From Sphingopyxis sp. MWB1 (GTDB taxonomy: Bacteria; Pseudomonadota; Alphaproteobacteria; Sphingomonadales; Sphingomonadaceae): DNA of 64,000 nucleotides. Both the position numbers and the translations under genes were made by a program. Position 1 is the stretch's first letter, and every line of letters begins with the position of its first letter. Location of the stretch: contig NZ_JQFJ01000002.1 of NCBI RefSeq assembly GCF_000763945.1, positions 682,001-746,000 of the forward strand, read 5' to 3'. Below are positions 8,397 through 15,156 of the stretch, piece by piece. Under the pieces are notes generated by a model that worked only from the letters and a program-made list of their open reading frames with translations, made no database searches and was not told the origin of the DNA.

Positions 8397-9308
8397 TCAT
8401 TGTAGCGCGGCGGTGCCGCCCGCGCTGCCAGCCACGTCCGCCCAGCCCGCCGCGACCGCCGCCGCCTGTTCGCGGGCGCGCAGCAACGTGGGCCGGCGTG
8501 CCGCGCTGACCGCCTGAACAATCGCGGGCGGGGCCGTTTCGGGCGTGCCCGCGTGAAAGGGCGGCGCGGGCGCATATTCGATGACAAGCTGGATCCGCTG
8601 CGCCGCCTCCTCTCCCCGAATCAGCGCGGCGAGCGTCAGGCCGAAATCGATGCCGGCAGTGACGCCGCCGCCGGTCAGCCGATTGCGATCGACCACGACG
8701 CGATCGGCCGATGGAATGGCGCCGAGCAGCGCCAGTTCGTCGCGCACCGTCCAGTGGCTGGTTGCGCGATAGCCGCGCAGCAGCCCCGTCGCGCCGAGCA
8801 CGAGCGAACCGGTGCAGTCGCTGGTGACATAGCGCGCGCGTGCGCCGCGATCGGCCAGGAAGGCGAGCACTTCTGCATCGGCCATCACCGCGACCGACCC
8901 ATCGAGCCCGCCGGGCACGAACAATATGTCGAGATCGGCCGGACAATCGGCCAGCCGCGTCGTCGGCGTCACAGCGATGCCGACGTCGGTGGCGACGGGG
9001 TCGAGCGTTTTCCAGACCAGGTGGATATCGGCGCGCATCATGTTGAAAACGGTGAGCGGTCCGACAAGATCCTGCAGCACCATCTTGGGATGGACAAGCA
9101 TGGCGATCACCGGCCGGTCGCCACCGGCCGCGCGCTGTGCGCCCGCCCCGGGCCCCGGGACCGAAGGTGTCGCTGGCGCTGGCCCGGCAACATTGCCCTG
9201 CCCCGCCTGCGCCGCCCCAGCCGAGGCGTCGAACGCCGCCGTCGCCATCGCGCCGCTCAGAAACCCCCGGCGGCTGGCGCCTGAAACCGGATCGAAACCA
9301 CTGGTCAT
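8397..9308 (-). CDS. Tat-exported DJ-1/PfpI family protein (isonitrile hydratase-like)
   Basis: A 303-residue protein. The N-terminus carries a twin-arginine signal ([15 protein letters not shown], about residues 12-26), followed by a Pro/Gly/Ala-rich linker to about residue 63 and one DJ-1/PfpI domain. The nucleophile-elbow cysteine is C165 in [18 protein letters not shown], the arrangement seen in isonitrile hydratase and GlxA-type regulators. No helix-turn-helix domain follows, so it is not an AraC-type regulator. GGAGAGAGG precedes the ATG at 9308. It is the first gene of the homogentisate operon and faces the operator region. Export to the periplasm is strongly suggested; the substrate is unknown, and hydration or deglycation of an aromatic nitrile or carbonyl compound is only a guess. 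Confidence 0.85.
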   Translation of the reverse strand: MTSGFDPVSGASRRGFLSGAMATAAFDASAGAAQAGQGNVAGPAPATPSVPGPGAGAQRAAGGDRPVIAMLVHPKMVLQDLVGPLTVFNMMRADIHLVWKTLDPVATDVGIAVTPTTRLADCPADLDILFVPGGLDGSVAVMADAEVLAFLADRGARARYVTSDCTGSLVLGATGLLRGYRATSHWTVRDELALLGAIPSADRVVVDRNRLTGGGVTAGIDFGLTLAALIRGEEAAQRIQLVIEYAPAPPFHAGTPETAPPAIVQAVSAARRPTLLRAREQAAAVAAGWADVAGSAGGTAALQ

Positions 9309-9392
9309 CGCCTCTCTCCTCTCACTCTTTCCACAGGCGCCGTCGCGCGCCAGGGCTGCAATGATCGCGGCTAACAGTTTCCATCGACAGCG

Positions 9393-9429
9393 ACAATGAT
9401 TTACGTTACGATGTTTCGCAATGCGATAC
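9393..9429. promoter_or_regulatory. Paired 17-bp operator (second copy perfect) between DJ-1 and AhpD-like genes
   Basis: GTTTCGCAATGCGATAC (9413-9429) matches GTnnCGnnnnnCGnnAC fully and has perfect dyad arms around one central base. Exactly 20 bp upstream, 9393-9409 keeps the right half TACGTTAC with three mismatches on the left. The pair lies 85 bp before the DJ-1/hmgA/fahA operon start. This 310-bp divergent region (9309-9618) holds no gene. Confidence 0.55.
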
Positions 9430-9478
9430 AGATTGACTGGCATCACGCCGATGGCGGCACCTCAACCCGAAGTAGTTT

Positions 9479-9495
9479 GTTGCGCAATGCGCGAC
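9479..9495. promoter_or_regulatory. Perfect 17-bp palindromic operator upstream of the AhpD-like gene
   Basis: GTTGCGCAATGCGCGAC matches GTnnCGnnnnnCGnnAC without mismatch and is symmetric apart from the two nn pairs. It lies 123 bp before the AhpD-like gene and 66 bp from the other perfect copy, so the divergent promoter may be controlled from both sides. Confidence 0.5.
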
Positions 9496-9618
9496 TAAAT
9501 CTCATAGGAAGAGACATGATATCTCGGCTGTGCGATGCTGATTGGCAGGTAGGTGTCGGCGTCGTCCGCGCCGATCCGCACGTTGCGGGCCATATTATGA
9601 AAGGGAGACTGAAAGGCA

Positions 9619-10212
9619 ATGGCACATCTCAGACCGCTTGAACTCGACGAGGTGCAGGACGAGGAAATCCTGGCGGCGTGGAAGGAGGGCATCAAGAAGC
9701 GCGGCTTCGTCGTCAACGCCGCGCGCACCATGGCGCGCCGCCCGAACATATTGAAGGCCTATACCAAGCTCAACAATGTCGTGATGTACGAAGGCACGGT
9801 CGACGGCCCGCTCAAGATGCTGCTCACCTTGGCCCGCAGCCTGGCGTCGGGATGCCGTTATTGCCAGTCGCACATGACCAACTTGTCGAACCGCTATGGC
9901 GCGTCGGACGAAAAGATCCAGGCGCTGTGGGAGTTTGAAACGAGCGAGCTGTTCAGCGACGCCGAACGCGCCGCGATCCGCGTCGCCTTCAAGGCCGGGC
10001 AGCTTCCGAACGAGACGACCAAGGAAGATATCGACGCGCTGCTCGAACATTTCGACGAGGGCGAAGTGATCGAGATCGTCGCCTGCATCTGCCTGTTCGG
10101 CTGGCTCAACTGCTGGAACGAAACGCTGGCGACGCAGGCCGAGGATGTCGCGGTCGAAGCGACGAGCCGCATCCTGGGCGGCCAGGGCTGGGAACCCGGC
10201 AAGCACGCCTGA
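9619..10212 (+). CDS. AhpD-like carboxymuconolactone decarboxylase family protein
   Basis: A 197-residue all-helical protein of the AhpD/CMD family. The redox motif SGCRYCQSH puts C79, C82 and H85 in the CxxCxxH arrangement that gives AhpD proteins peroxidase or disulfide-reductase activity, so this is a thiol redox protein and not a true decarboxylase. It is divergent from the homogentisate operon across a region with three copies of the shared palindrome, and is followed after a hairpin by a thioredoxin-like gene that could reduce it. GGGAG and AAAGG lie upstream of the ATG. A protective role against peroxides or quinones made during homogentisate turnover is a reasonable inference. Confidence 0.85.
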   Translation: MAHLRPLELDEVQDEEILAAWKEGIKKRGFVVNAARTMARRPNILKAYTKLNNVVMYEGTVDGPLKMLLTLARSLASGCRYCQSHMTNLSNRYGASDEKIQALWEFETSELFSDAERAAIRVAFKAGQLPNETTKEDIDALLEHFDEGEVIEIVACICLFGWLNCWNETLATQAEDVAVEATSRILGGQGWEPGKHA

Positions 10213-10221
10213 CCGGCCAAC

Positions 10222-10262
10222 GCCCGCGGCAGCGACCCTAAACGCCGCCGCGGGCCCTTTTG
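10222..10262 (+). terminator. Hairpin with T-run between AhpD-like and thioredoxin-like genes
   Basis: GCCCGCGGC (10222-10230) pairs with GCCGCGGGC (10247-10255), followed by CCTTTT. It looks like an intrinsic terminator or attenuator, and would limit read-through into the thioredoxin-like gene 19 bp downstream. Confidence 0.6.
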
Positions 10263-10280
10263 CGCGAGAAGGAGAATGCG

Positions 10281-10601
10281 ATGGACATTCACGACGCCGA
10301 TTTCGAACAACAGGTGCTGAAGGCCGAAGGCCCGGTGCTGGTCGATGTGTGGGCGCACGGCTGCGGCCCGTGCAAGATGGTCGGCGCGGGGCTGGAACGT
10401 ATCCACGCGCGCGATCCCGGCGCCTTTACGCTGGTCTACGCCAATCAGCAGGATATTCCCGAAGCCGCCGCGCGGCTGAGCGTCCGCGCATCGCCGACGC
10501 TGATCCTGTTCCACGATGGCGAGGAAATCGCCCGCCGTTCGGGCGCGCTGATCGAATCGCAACTGGTCAATTGGCTCGACCAGTCGCTGCCGAAGAGCTG
10601 A
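10281..10601 (+). CDS. Thioredoxin-like protein with CGPC motif
   Basis: A 106-residue single-domain thioredoxin-fold protein with the redox motif C28-G-P-C31. The usual WAxWCGPCK reads WAHGCGPCK, so the tryptophan next to the first cysteine is replaced by glycine. The cis-proline region (ASPTLILFHDGEE) is present. AGAAGGAG precedes the ATG at 10281, which decides the start. There is no signal peptide, so it is cytoplasmic. Its place behind the AhpD-like gene suggests the two work as a redox pair. It is not the main thioredoxin by sequence; its specific partner is unknown. Confidence 0.85.
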   Translation: MDIHDADFEQQVLKAEGPVLVDVWAHGCGPCKMVGAGLERIHARDPGAFTLVYANQQDIPEAAARLSVRASPTLILFHDGEEIARRSGALIESQLVNWLDQSLPKS

Positions 10602-10640
10602 TCCGGCACCAGCGGCGGCCGCATGAGTGGCCTAGCGAAT

Positions 10641-10669
10641 GGCCCCGTCGGGAAAGGCGGGGCCTTTTT
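10641..10669 (+). terminator. Intrinsic terminator after the thioredoxin-like gene
   Basis: GGCCCCG (10641-10647) pairs with CGGGGCC (10658-10664), followed by five T (10665-10669). It lies 40 bp after the thioredoxin-like stop codon. Confidence 0.8.
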
Positions 10670-10888
10670 CGTGCGGGTGTTGAGGTGGTCGGTTCAGAAC
10701 GGCGCGAAGGACCGAATAGGGGTGGAGAAGGTGGAGTCGTGAGAACTCATCGGCTTCAATTTGATTACTGAAGATCCCAACATTTGGCGAATGCAGACAA
10801 GACGCAGAGGAATGGTGCGACCGTAAGTGACAGCGGCATCGCCAGAGAATGTCCGCCATCGGTCGCTAGCCGACGAACCGCCTTTTCC

Positions 10889-10971
10889 GCTCGTGTCAAG
10901 CGAAGTCGAGACACCCGTCGACACAGCACCTGGCCCGAGAGGCATCTCGACTTCGCTCGATGCGAACGGGG
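10889..10971. repeat. Dispersed inverted repeat, family A, copy 1
   Basis: The left arm contains GTCAAGCGAAGTCGAGA and the right arm TCTCGACTTCGCTCGATGCG, separated by a variable centre; total length is about 83 bp. Very similar elements occur at 38018-38098 and 39421-39501. RNA from it would form a long stem-loop. It resembles REP/MITE-like intergenic repeats. Confidence 0.75.
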
Positions 10972-11025
10972 CTTAGATAGGCTCCAACGTCCACACCTGG
11001 CCGTTTCCTGCCAAACCTTTTCTTT

Positions 11026-11053
11026 GTCATCCCGGTCTTGGTCCGGGATCCAT
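11026..11053. repeat. Dispersed hairpin repeat, family B, copy 1
   Basis: GTCATCCCGG and CCGGGATCCA form a short inverted repeat. Related copies lie at 32769-32794 and 48577-48603. All are intergenic. Confidence 0.65.
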
Positions 11054-11093
11054 TTGTGCGCCAGAGTGACCGAAAGCCACCATGTGCGGAGAT

Positions 11094-11128
11094 AAAAGGA
11101 CCCGCCTATCCCGGGGGATAAGCGGGCC
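11094..11128 (-). terminator. Intrinsic terminator of the TonB-dependent receptor gene
   Basis: Read on the reverse strand, a GGCCCGC arm and a GCGGGTCC arm enclose a TATCCC-rich inner stem, followed by TTTT. It lies 44 bp beyond the receptor stop codon. Confidence 0.7.
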
Positions 11129-11171
11129 GATTTTCGCGGGGTCATTTTATGGGGAAATGCCCCGCGAGCTT

Positions 11172-13448
11172 CTAGAAGTTATAGCGCAGGTTCATGCCGA
11201 ACTCGCGCGGGCGACCGACGTCCATCTGGCGCATTCCGATCGTTTTAGGCGTCGCGAAATCGATGCCGCCGATGAAATACTCTTTGTCAGCAAGGTTGGT
11301 GGCAAAGGCCGCGATGCTCCATCGGTCGTCGGGCGCATTATACTGAATGCGCGCGGTCAGCAGGCCATAGGGGTCGAGGATGACGGTGTTACCGTCGCTC
11401 GATGTCGTGCCTTGGCTCGACCGGTAGTTATAGTCCATGTTCGCGACGATTTCACCGGCGCCCACCGGCTGGCGGAGCTGGGCGCCGACTGTATAGTTCC
11501 ACTTCGGCGCACGCAGCACACGACTGTCCGTGGTCAGGCCCTGCGCCGACCCGATGCTCTTATACTGGGCATCGAGATACCCGAGTGTCCCCTGGAGCCT
11601 TAGCCAGTCGGCCACGGCCAGCGTCGATTCCAGCTCAAAGCCTTTGAACACCGATTTGCCCACATTCTGGATGTAGGTGATGTTCTGCGACGCATCGAAG
11701 GCACTGAGCTGCTGGTCGCGATATTTGCTGTAAAAGCCCGTTAGGTTGAACCGCAGAATATCGAGCGGGTCCGACCGGAGGCCGATTTCATAGGTATCGA
11801 CCGTTTCAGGGTCATAGGCCAGGAAGGGCTGGATGCGGCCGCGATAGCTTTGCCCCGTACCCGGTTCGGTCGAGAGAAGATTTTCGTTGAAGCCGCCGCT
11901 GCGGAAGCCGCGGGCCCATGACGCATAGGTCATGACATCGGGCGTCCACTGATATTCGACGCTGATGCGCGGCGAGAAATTATCCCAGCTCTGCTTGTCG
12001 CGGCCTTCCAAAATCCCGTTGGGATAGGGGGTGCCATCCGGCCGCGGGGTCAGATTGCGCGCCCGGCCCGACTTCGTATCCTTGCTGTAACGCATTCCCA
12101 ATGTCGTCGAAAGTTTGTCCGTCAGTTTGTAGGTGCCTTGGAAAAAGGCCGCATAGCTGTCGACCTTGTGATTATCGATCAACAGCCGGGGATGCGGAAA
12201 CTGGGAATCAAAAGTCGTCGATTGCATCCGCTGATCGCTGGGCGTTTCCTGCATATAATAAAGGCCGCTAACCAACTTCAGCCGATCGTCGAACAAGGCG
12301 CCCGACAATTGCAACTCCTGCGAGAACTGCTCGATCTTGCGATCATAGGAAATGTCATAGAGGGGGATGGGCGTGCCGTCCCAATCAGAATCGATCAGCA
12401 CATTTGCATTGAGGTAAGCCGTTACCGACTTCAATGATATGGTATCGGAAAGATCTACATTGACGACCCCGGACAGGCCATAACCGTCATAATCATAGCC
12501 CGTGTTCGTACCCCCATAGAGGGTGTAATGATCGGGGCTGAGATAGGTATCGTCATAGGTGATGCCGAGCTTCGTCTGCGTGGTGCGCGAGAAGAGCGCA
12601 TCAGGGCTGATCTTGTCGATGATGAACGCCCGCCCCCGGGTTTTGGTGCGGATCTTGTTGGCTTCCAGGTCGATCGTGACGTTCTCGCCCGCCAGAAAGC
12701 GCATTTCCAGTCGGCCAACGCGCGTATTTTCGTCGCCATCGCGCTTGTCGTCGATGACATGTTTGACGAAGCCGTCGCGCTGCAAAGCCCCTAAGGTCGC
12801 CTTGGCGAAGACATTGTCACTCAGCGGAACATTGACAACGGCCTTCAGGTCGAGGCGGTCGAAACTGCCCACTGTGGCATCGACATAGCCACCGAAATCT
12901 GGCCCTGGCTTGCGCGAAATATAGCGGATAGCGCCGCCAATAGTATTCTTGCCATATAGGGTGCCCTGCGGGCCACGCAGCACCTCGATGCGCTCTACGT
13001 CGACGATGTTGATCAACGTATTGTCGCTGCGGCTATAGAAAACATCGTCAATATAGAGGCCGACGGCCTGATCAAAGGTGATGCCCGACCGGTCCTGGCC
13101 GAAGCCGCGGATGAAGAAGCCGCCATTCTGGGCGCCAGTGGTCGATTGGCTGCCAACGAGAACATTCGGCGCGATACTGCCGACGTCGAGCAGGCTGGAC
13201 ACATTTTTCGCTTGAAGGTCGGATTCGCCGAGCGCGGTAATCGCAAGCGGAGTTGTCTGAAGCCGCTCCTCCTGTCGCCGCGCCGTCACGACGATATCAG
13301 CTATCGCATGACGATCCGCGCTGTTAGCCGTATCCGATGCAGCCGTCGCTTGCGCTTGGGCTTGTACCGGAGCTACTAAAGCAGCGCTCGCCAATAACCC
13401 GGCTGTAAGCTGGCGCCCCACAGATATGCTGTCGCTTTTGTAAAACAT
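11172..13448 (-). CDS. TonB-dependent outer-membrane receptor
   Basis: A 758-residue receptor. It opens with a signal peptide (hydrophobic LTAGLLASAALVAPVQAQA), then a TonB-box-like region (ADIVVTARRQEE), the plug domain (LLDVGSIAPNVLVG..., VDVERIEVLRGPQGTLYGKNTIGG) and a 22-strand barrel ending in an aromatic residue (LRYNF). Sphingomonads use many of these for aromatic, sugar or siderophore uptake. The ATG at 13448 with GGGAGGA upstream is preferred over a GTG five codons earlier. A pair of palindrome-like sites (13466-13502) lies directly upstream and the gene is divergent from an MFS carrier, so outer- and inner-membrane uptake of the same compound is likely. The ligand is unknown. Confidence 0.93.
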   Translation of the reverse strand: MFYKSDSISVGRQLTAGLLASAALVAPVQAQAQATAASDTANSADRHAIADIVVTARRQEERLQTTPLAITALGESDLQAKNVSSLLDVGSIAPNVLVGSQSTTGAQNGGFFIRGFGQDRSGITFDQAVGLYIDDVFYSRSDNTLINIVDVERIEVLRGPQGTLYGKNTIGGAIRYISRKPGPDFGGYVDATVGSFDRLDLKAVVNVPLSDNVFAKATLGALQRDGFVKHVIDDKRDGDENTRVGRLEMRFLAGENVTIDLEANKIRTKTRGRAFIIDKISPDALFSRTTQTKLGITYDDTYLSPDHYTLYGGTNTGYDYDGYGLSGVVNVDLSDTISLKSVTAYLNANVLIDSDWDGTPIPLYDISYDRKIEQFSQELQLSGALFDDRLKLVSGLYYMQETPSDQRMQSTTFDSQFPHPRLLIDNHKVDSYAAFFQGTYKLTDKLSTTLGMRYSKDTKSGRARNLTPRPDGTPYPNGILEGRDKQSWDNFSPRISVEYQWTPDVMTYASWARGFRSGGFNENLLSTEPGTGQSYRGRIQPFLAYDPETVDTYEIGLRSDPLDILRFNLTGFYSKYRDQQLSAFDASQNITYIQNVGKSVFKGFELESTLAVADWLRLQGTLGYLDAQYKSIGSAQGLTTDSRVLRAPKWNYTVGAQLRQPVGAGEIVANMDYNYRSSQGTTSSDGNTVILDPYGLLTARIQYNAPDDRWSIAAFATNLADKEYFIGGIDFATPKTIGMRQMDVGRPREFGMNLRYNF

Positions 13449-13465
13449 GCAATCCTCCCTCACCT

Positions 13466-13502
13466 GTCTCGCATTTTGCGTTTTTGTCTCGCATAGCGCG
13501 AT
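13466..13502. promoter_or_regulatory. Paired 17-bp operator upstream of the TonB receptor
   Basis: GTCTCGCATAGCGCGAT (13486-13502) matches GTnnCG-N5-CGnnAC with one mismatch. GTCTCGCATTTTGCGTT (13466-13482), exactly 20 bp away, shares the left half GTCTCGCAT with mismatches on the right. The pair lies 18 bp before the receptor ATG. The gene-free stretch 13449-13791 otherwise holds only the operators at 13681-13717. Confidence 0.45.
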
Positions 13503-13680
13503 ACATGTGAGCAGAAGAACCGAAAACAGACCAAGGGGCGGAGTTGCACTAGGCGATACTCCTTCGCAATGGCAACGCGAGCGAATTTGTGTTTCTTAAT
13601 GCCAAGCGCCGACGCCTGGCTTCCTAAACGCCCGGGAACGCTTGTCTGCGACTAGGACGCCCAGTAAACCCCCTCATGTC

Positions 13681-13717
13681 GTCTCGTATGGCGATACTCA
13701 ATTTCGATTGACGCGAC
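13681..13717. promoter_or_regulatory. Paired 17-bp operator upstream of the MFS transporter
   Basis: GTCTCGTATGGCGATAC (13681-13697) fits GTnnCG-N5-CGnnAC fully and ATTTCGATTGACGCGAC (13701-13717) with one mismatch. The starts are exactly 20 bp apart. They lie 75 bp before the transporter ATG. Confidence 0.55.
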
Positions 13718-13791
13718 AAATCTCCTGCTCCATTCTTCTAAAATCCAAGGATGAGCGACCATAGTCGCCGTACACTTGAGGAGGGGAGCGA

Positions 13792-15042
13792 ATGACCAGT
13801 TTAACCGCGACGGACGACCACCGCCATGCAAAGTGGAATGTCGCTTGCGCCTTTATCATTTTCTTTGCGGTGCTGGGCATTCCGGCCATTATGATACCCG
13901 TATTATACGGGCCAATCATTGACGAAACGGGCTGGTCTCGCGGTGACGTCGCCTTATTAAGTTCCCTGAAATTCGGCGCGGGCGCTATCGCCGCATATCT
14001 CACTGGCCCGTTGGTAGAGCGCTACGGGGTGCGCCCCGTCACTATCATATGCTCCATTTTATCGGGAATCGCGCTGCTAATGATGGTCGGTGTGGACAGC
14101 CTTTGGACCCTCTACGCCGTTGGCATCTTTCTGGGCATCAGCGCCCTGGGGGTCGCAACCGCCATGAAAATCCTCGTGTCGCAATGGTTTTCGCGTAACC
14201 AGGGGCTCGCGATCGGCATAGCGCTGATGGGCATCAGCGTCGCTGGGGTTATTGTGCCTTATATCACCACGCTGCTTTCCCAGGCCTATGGCTGGCGCAT
14301 GGCATGCGCCATTATGAGCCTTGGCATATGGGGCATTGCCCTTCCGCTCTTTATCATGCGCGCCCGTGAACGCAGCACGGAACAAGCGACCGCTGCGGTA
14401 CAACAACTGGCGCTGGATCATCCCGACGCCCCAGGTTTTGCCGACATTCGCTTCACGCGCTTTTTCATCACTGCGGCGATCATCAACGTGCTGATCGGCA
14501 TGGTCGACCATGGCATGTCGACCCATCTTATCATCTATCTCGACCGCGATGTTCAATTGGGCGCCGGAGTGGCCGCGCTCGGCTTTTCGGCGGTGATGGT
14601 AATGAGCAATATCGGCAAAGCCGGTTATGGCTGGCTGTTCGACCGCTTCTCGGTTCGCGGCGTCGCCTTTTGCTGGTTCGTCGTCGCGGCCGGGGTCGCG
14701 CTGACCTTCCCCATCGCCGGGACCGCGACGATGCTTCTTTTCGCATTCATATATGGCCCCACCCAGGGCGGCATGATGATCAACGTGCCCATTCTGGCGA
14801 AACATGTGTTCGGTCCGCGCGCCATGGCGCGCGCGATCGCGGTGCTGACCACCTTTTTCATGGCGGGCAGCGCGATCGGCCCCGCGCTGGCAGGATATCT
14901 GTATGACGCCACCGGGTCCTATCACCTGCCCTTTGCGATCTTCATCGTGTCGGCGCTGGTGGCGGGCGTGCTAGCGCTGACTATCCGCCCCGCCTTTCGG
15001 CCGATGCCCGAAGAAGGCGGAAAACTAGCCCCCGCGAACTGA
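13792..15042 (+). CDS. MFS transporter (monocarboxylate/oxalate-formate antiporter-like)
   Basis: A 416-residue inner-membrane carrier with about 12 hydrophobic segments in two halves. The first loop has YLTGPLVERYGVRPV and the mid-loop has WLFDRFSVRG, as in MFS proteins. Overall it resembles the OFA / monocarboxylate branch, which moves small organic acids. GGAGGGGAGCG precedes the ATG. It is divergent from the TonB receptor and 114 bp upstream of the ThDP enzyme gene, each with its own operator pair, which suggests uptake of the substrate handled by the ThDP enzyme and M20 deacylase. The substrate cannot be told from sequence. Confidence 0.9.
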   Translation: MTSLTATDDHRHAKWNVACAFIIFFAVLGIPAIMIPVLYGPIIDETGWSRGDVALLSSLKFGAGAIAAYLTGPLVERYGVRPVTIICSILSGIALLMMVGVDSLWTLYAVGIFLGISALGVATAMKILVSQWFSRNQGLAIGIALMGISVAGVIVPYITTLLSQAYGWRMACAIMSLGIWGIALPLFIMRARERSTEQATAAVQQLALDHPDAPGFADIRFTRFFITAAIINVLIGMVDHGMSTHLIIYLDRDVQLGAGVAALGFSAVMVMSNIGKAGYGWLFDRFSVRGVAFCWFVVAAGVALTFPIAGTATMLLFAFIYGPTQGGMMINVPILAKHVFGPRAMARAIAVLTTFFMAGSAIGPALAGYLYDATGSYHLPFAIFIVSALVAGVLALTIRPAFRPMPEEGGKLAPAN

Positions 15043-15090
15043 GTTTCCGACAGCAGAAGCCGATTCCGACAAAGAATCCGCTTGCGCTTT

Positions 15091-15127
15091 GGATCGAAAT
15101 TCGCAACAAAGTCTCGTATTACGTTAC
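15091..15127. promoter_or_regulatory. Paired 17-bp operator upstream of the ThDP enzyme operon
   Basis: GTCTCGTATTACGTTAC (15111-15127) matches the pattern fully and has perfect arms GTnnCGTA / TACGnnAC. GGATCGAAATTCGCAAC (15091-15107) has one mismatch. The starts are exactly 20 bp apart, 29 bp before the chosen start codon. Confidence 0.55.
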
Positions 15128-15156
15128 AAACTATGCAATCGACAGAAAGGGGCGGC

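Larger units (their letters stand above)
10670..11093. other. Gene-free region carrying two dispersed repeats
   Basis: No convincing gene is visible in these 424 bases. They contain a family A inverted repeat (10889-10971) and a family B hairpin (11026-11053); the remainder shows no codon structure. Transcripts from both sides converge here and terminate at 10641-10669 and 11094-11128. Confidence 0.6.
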
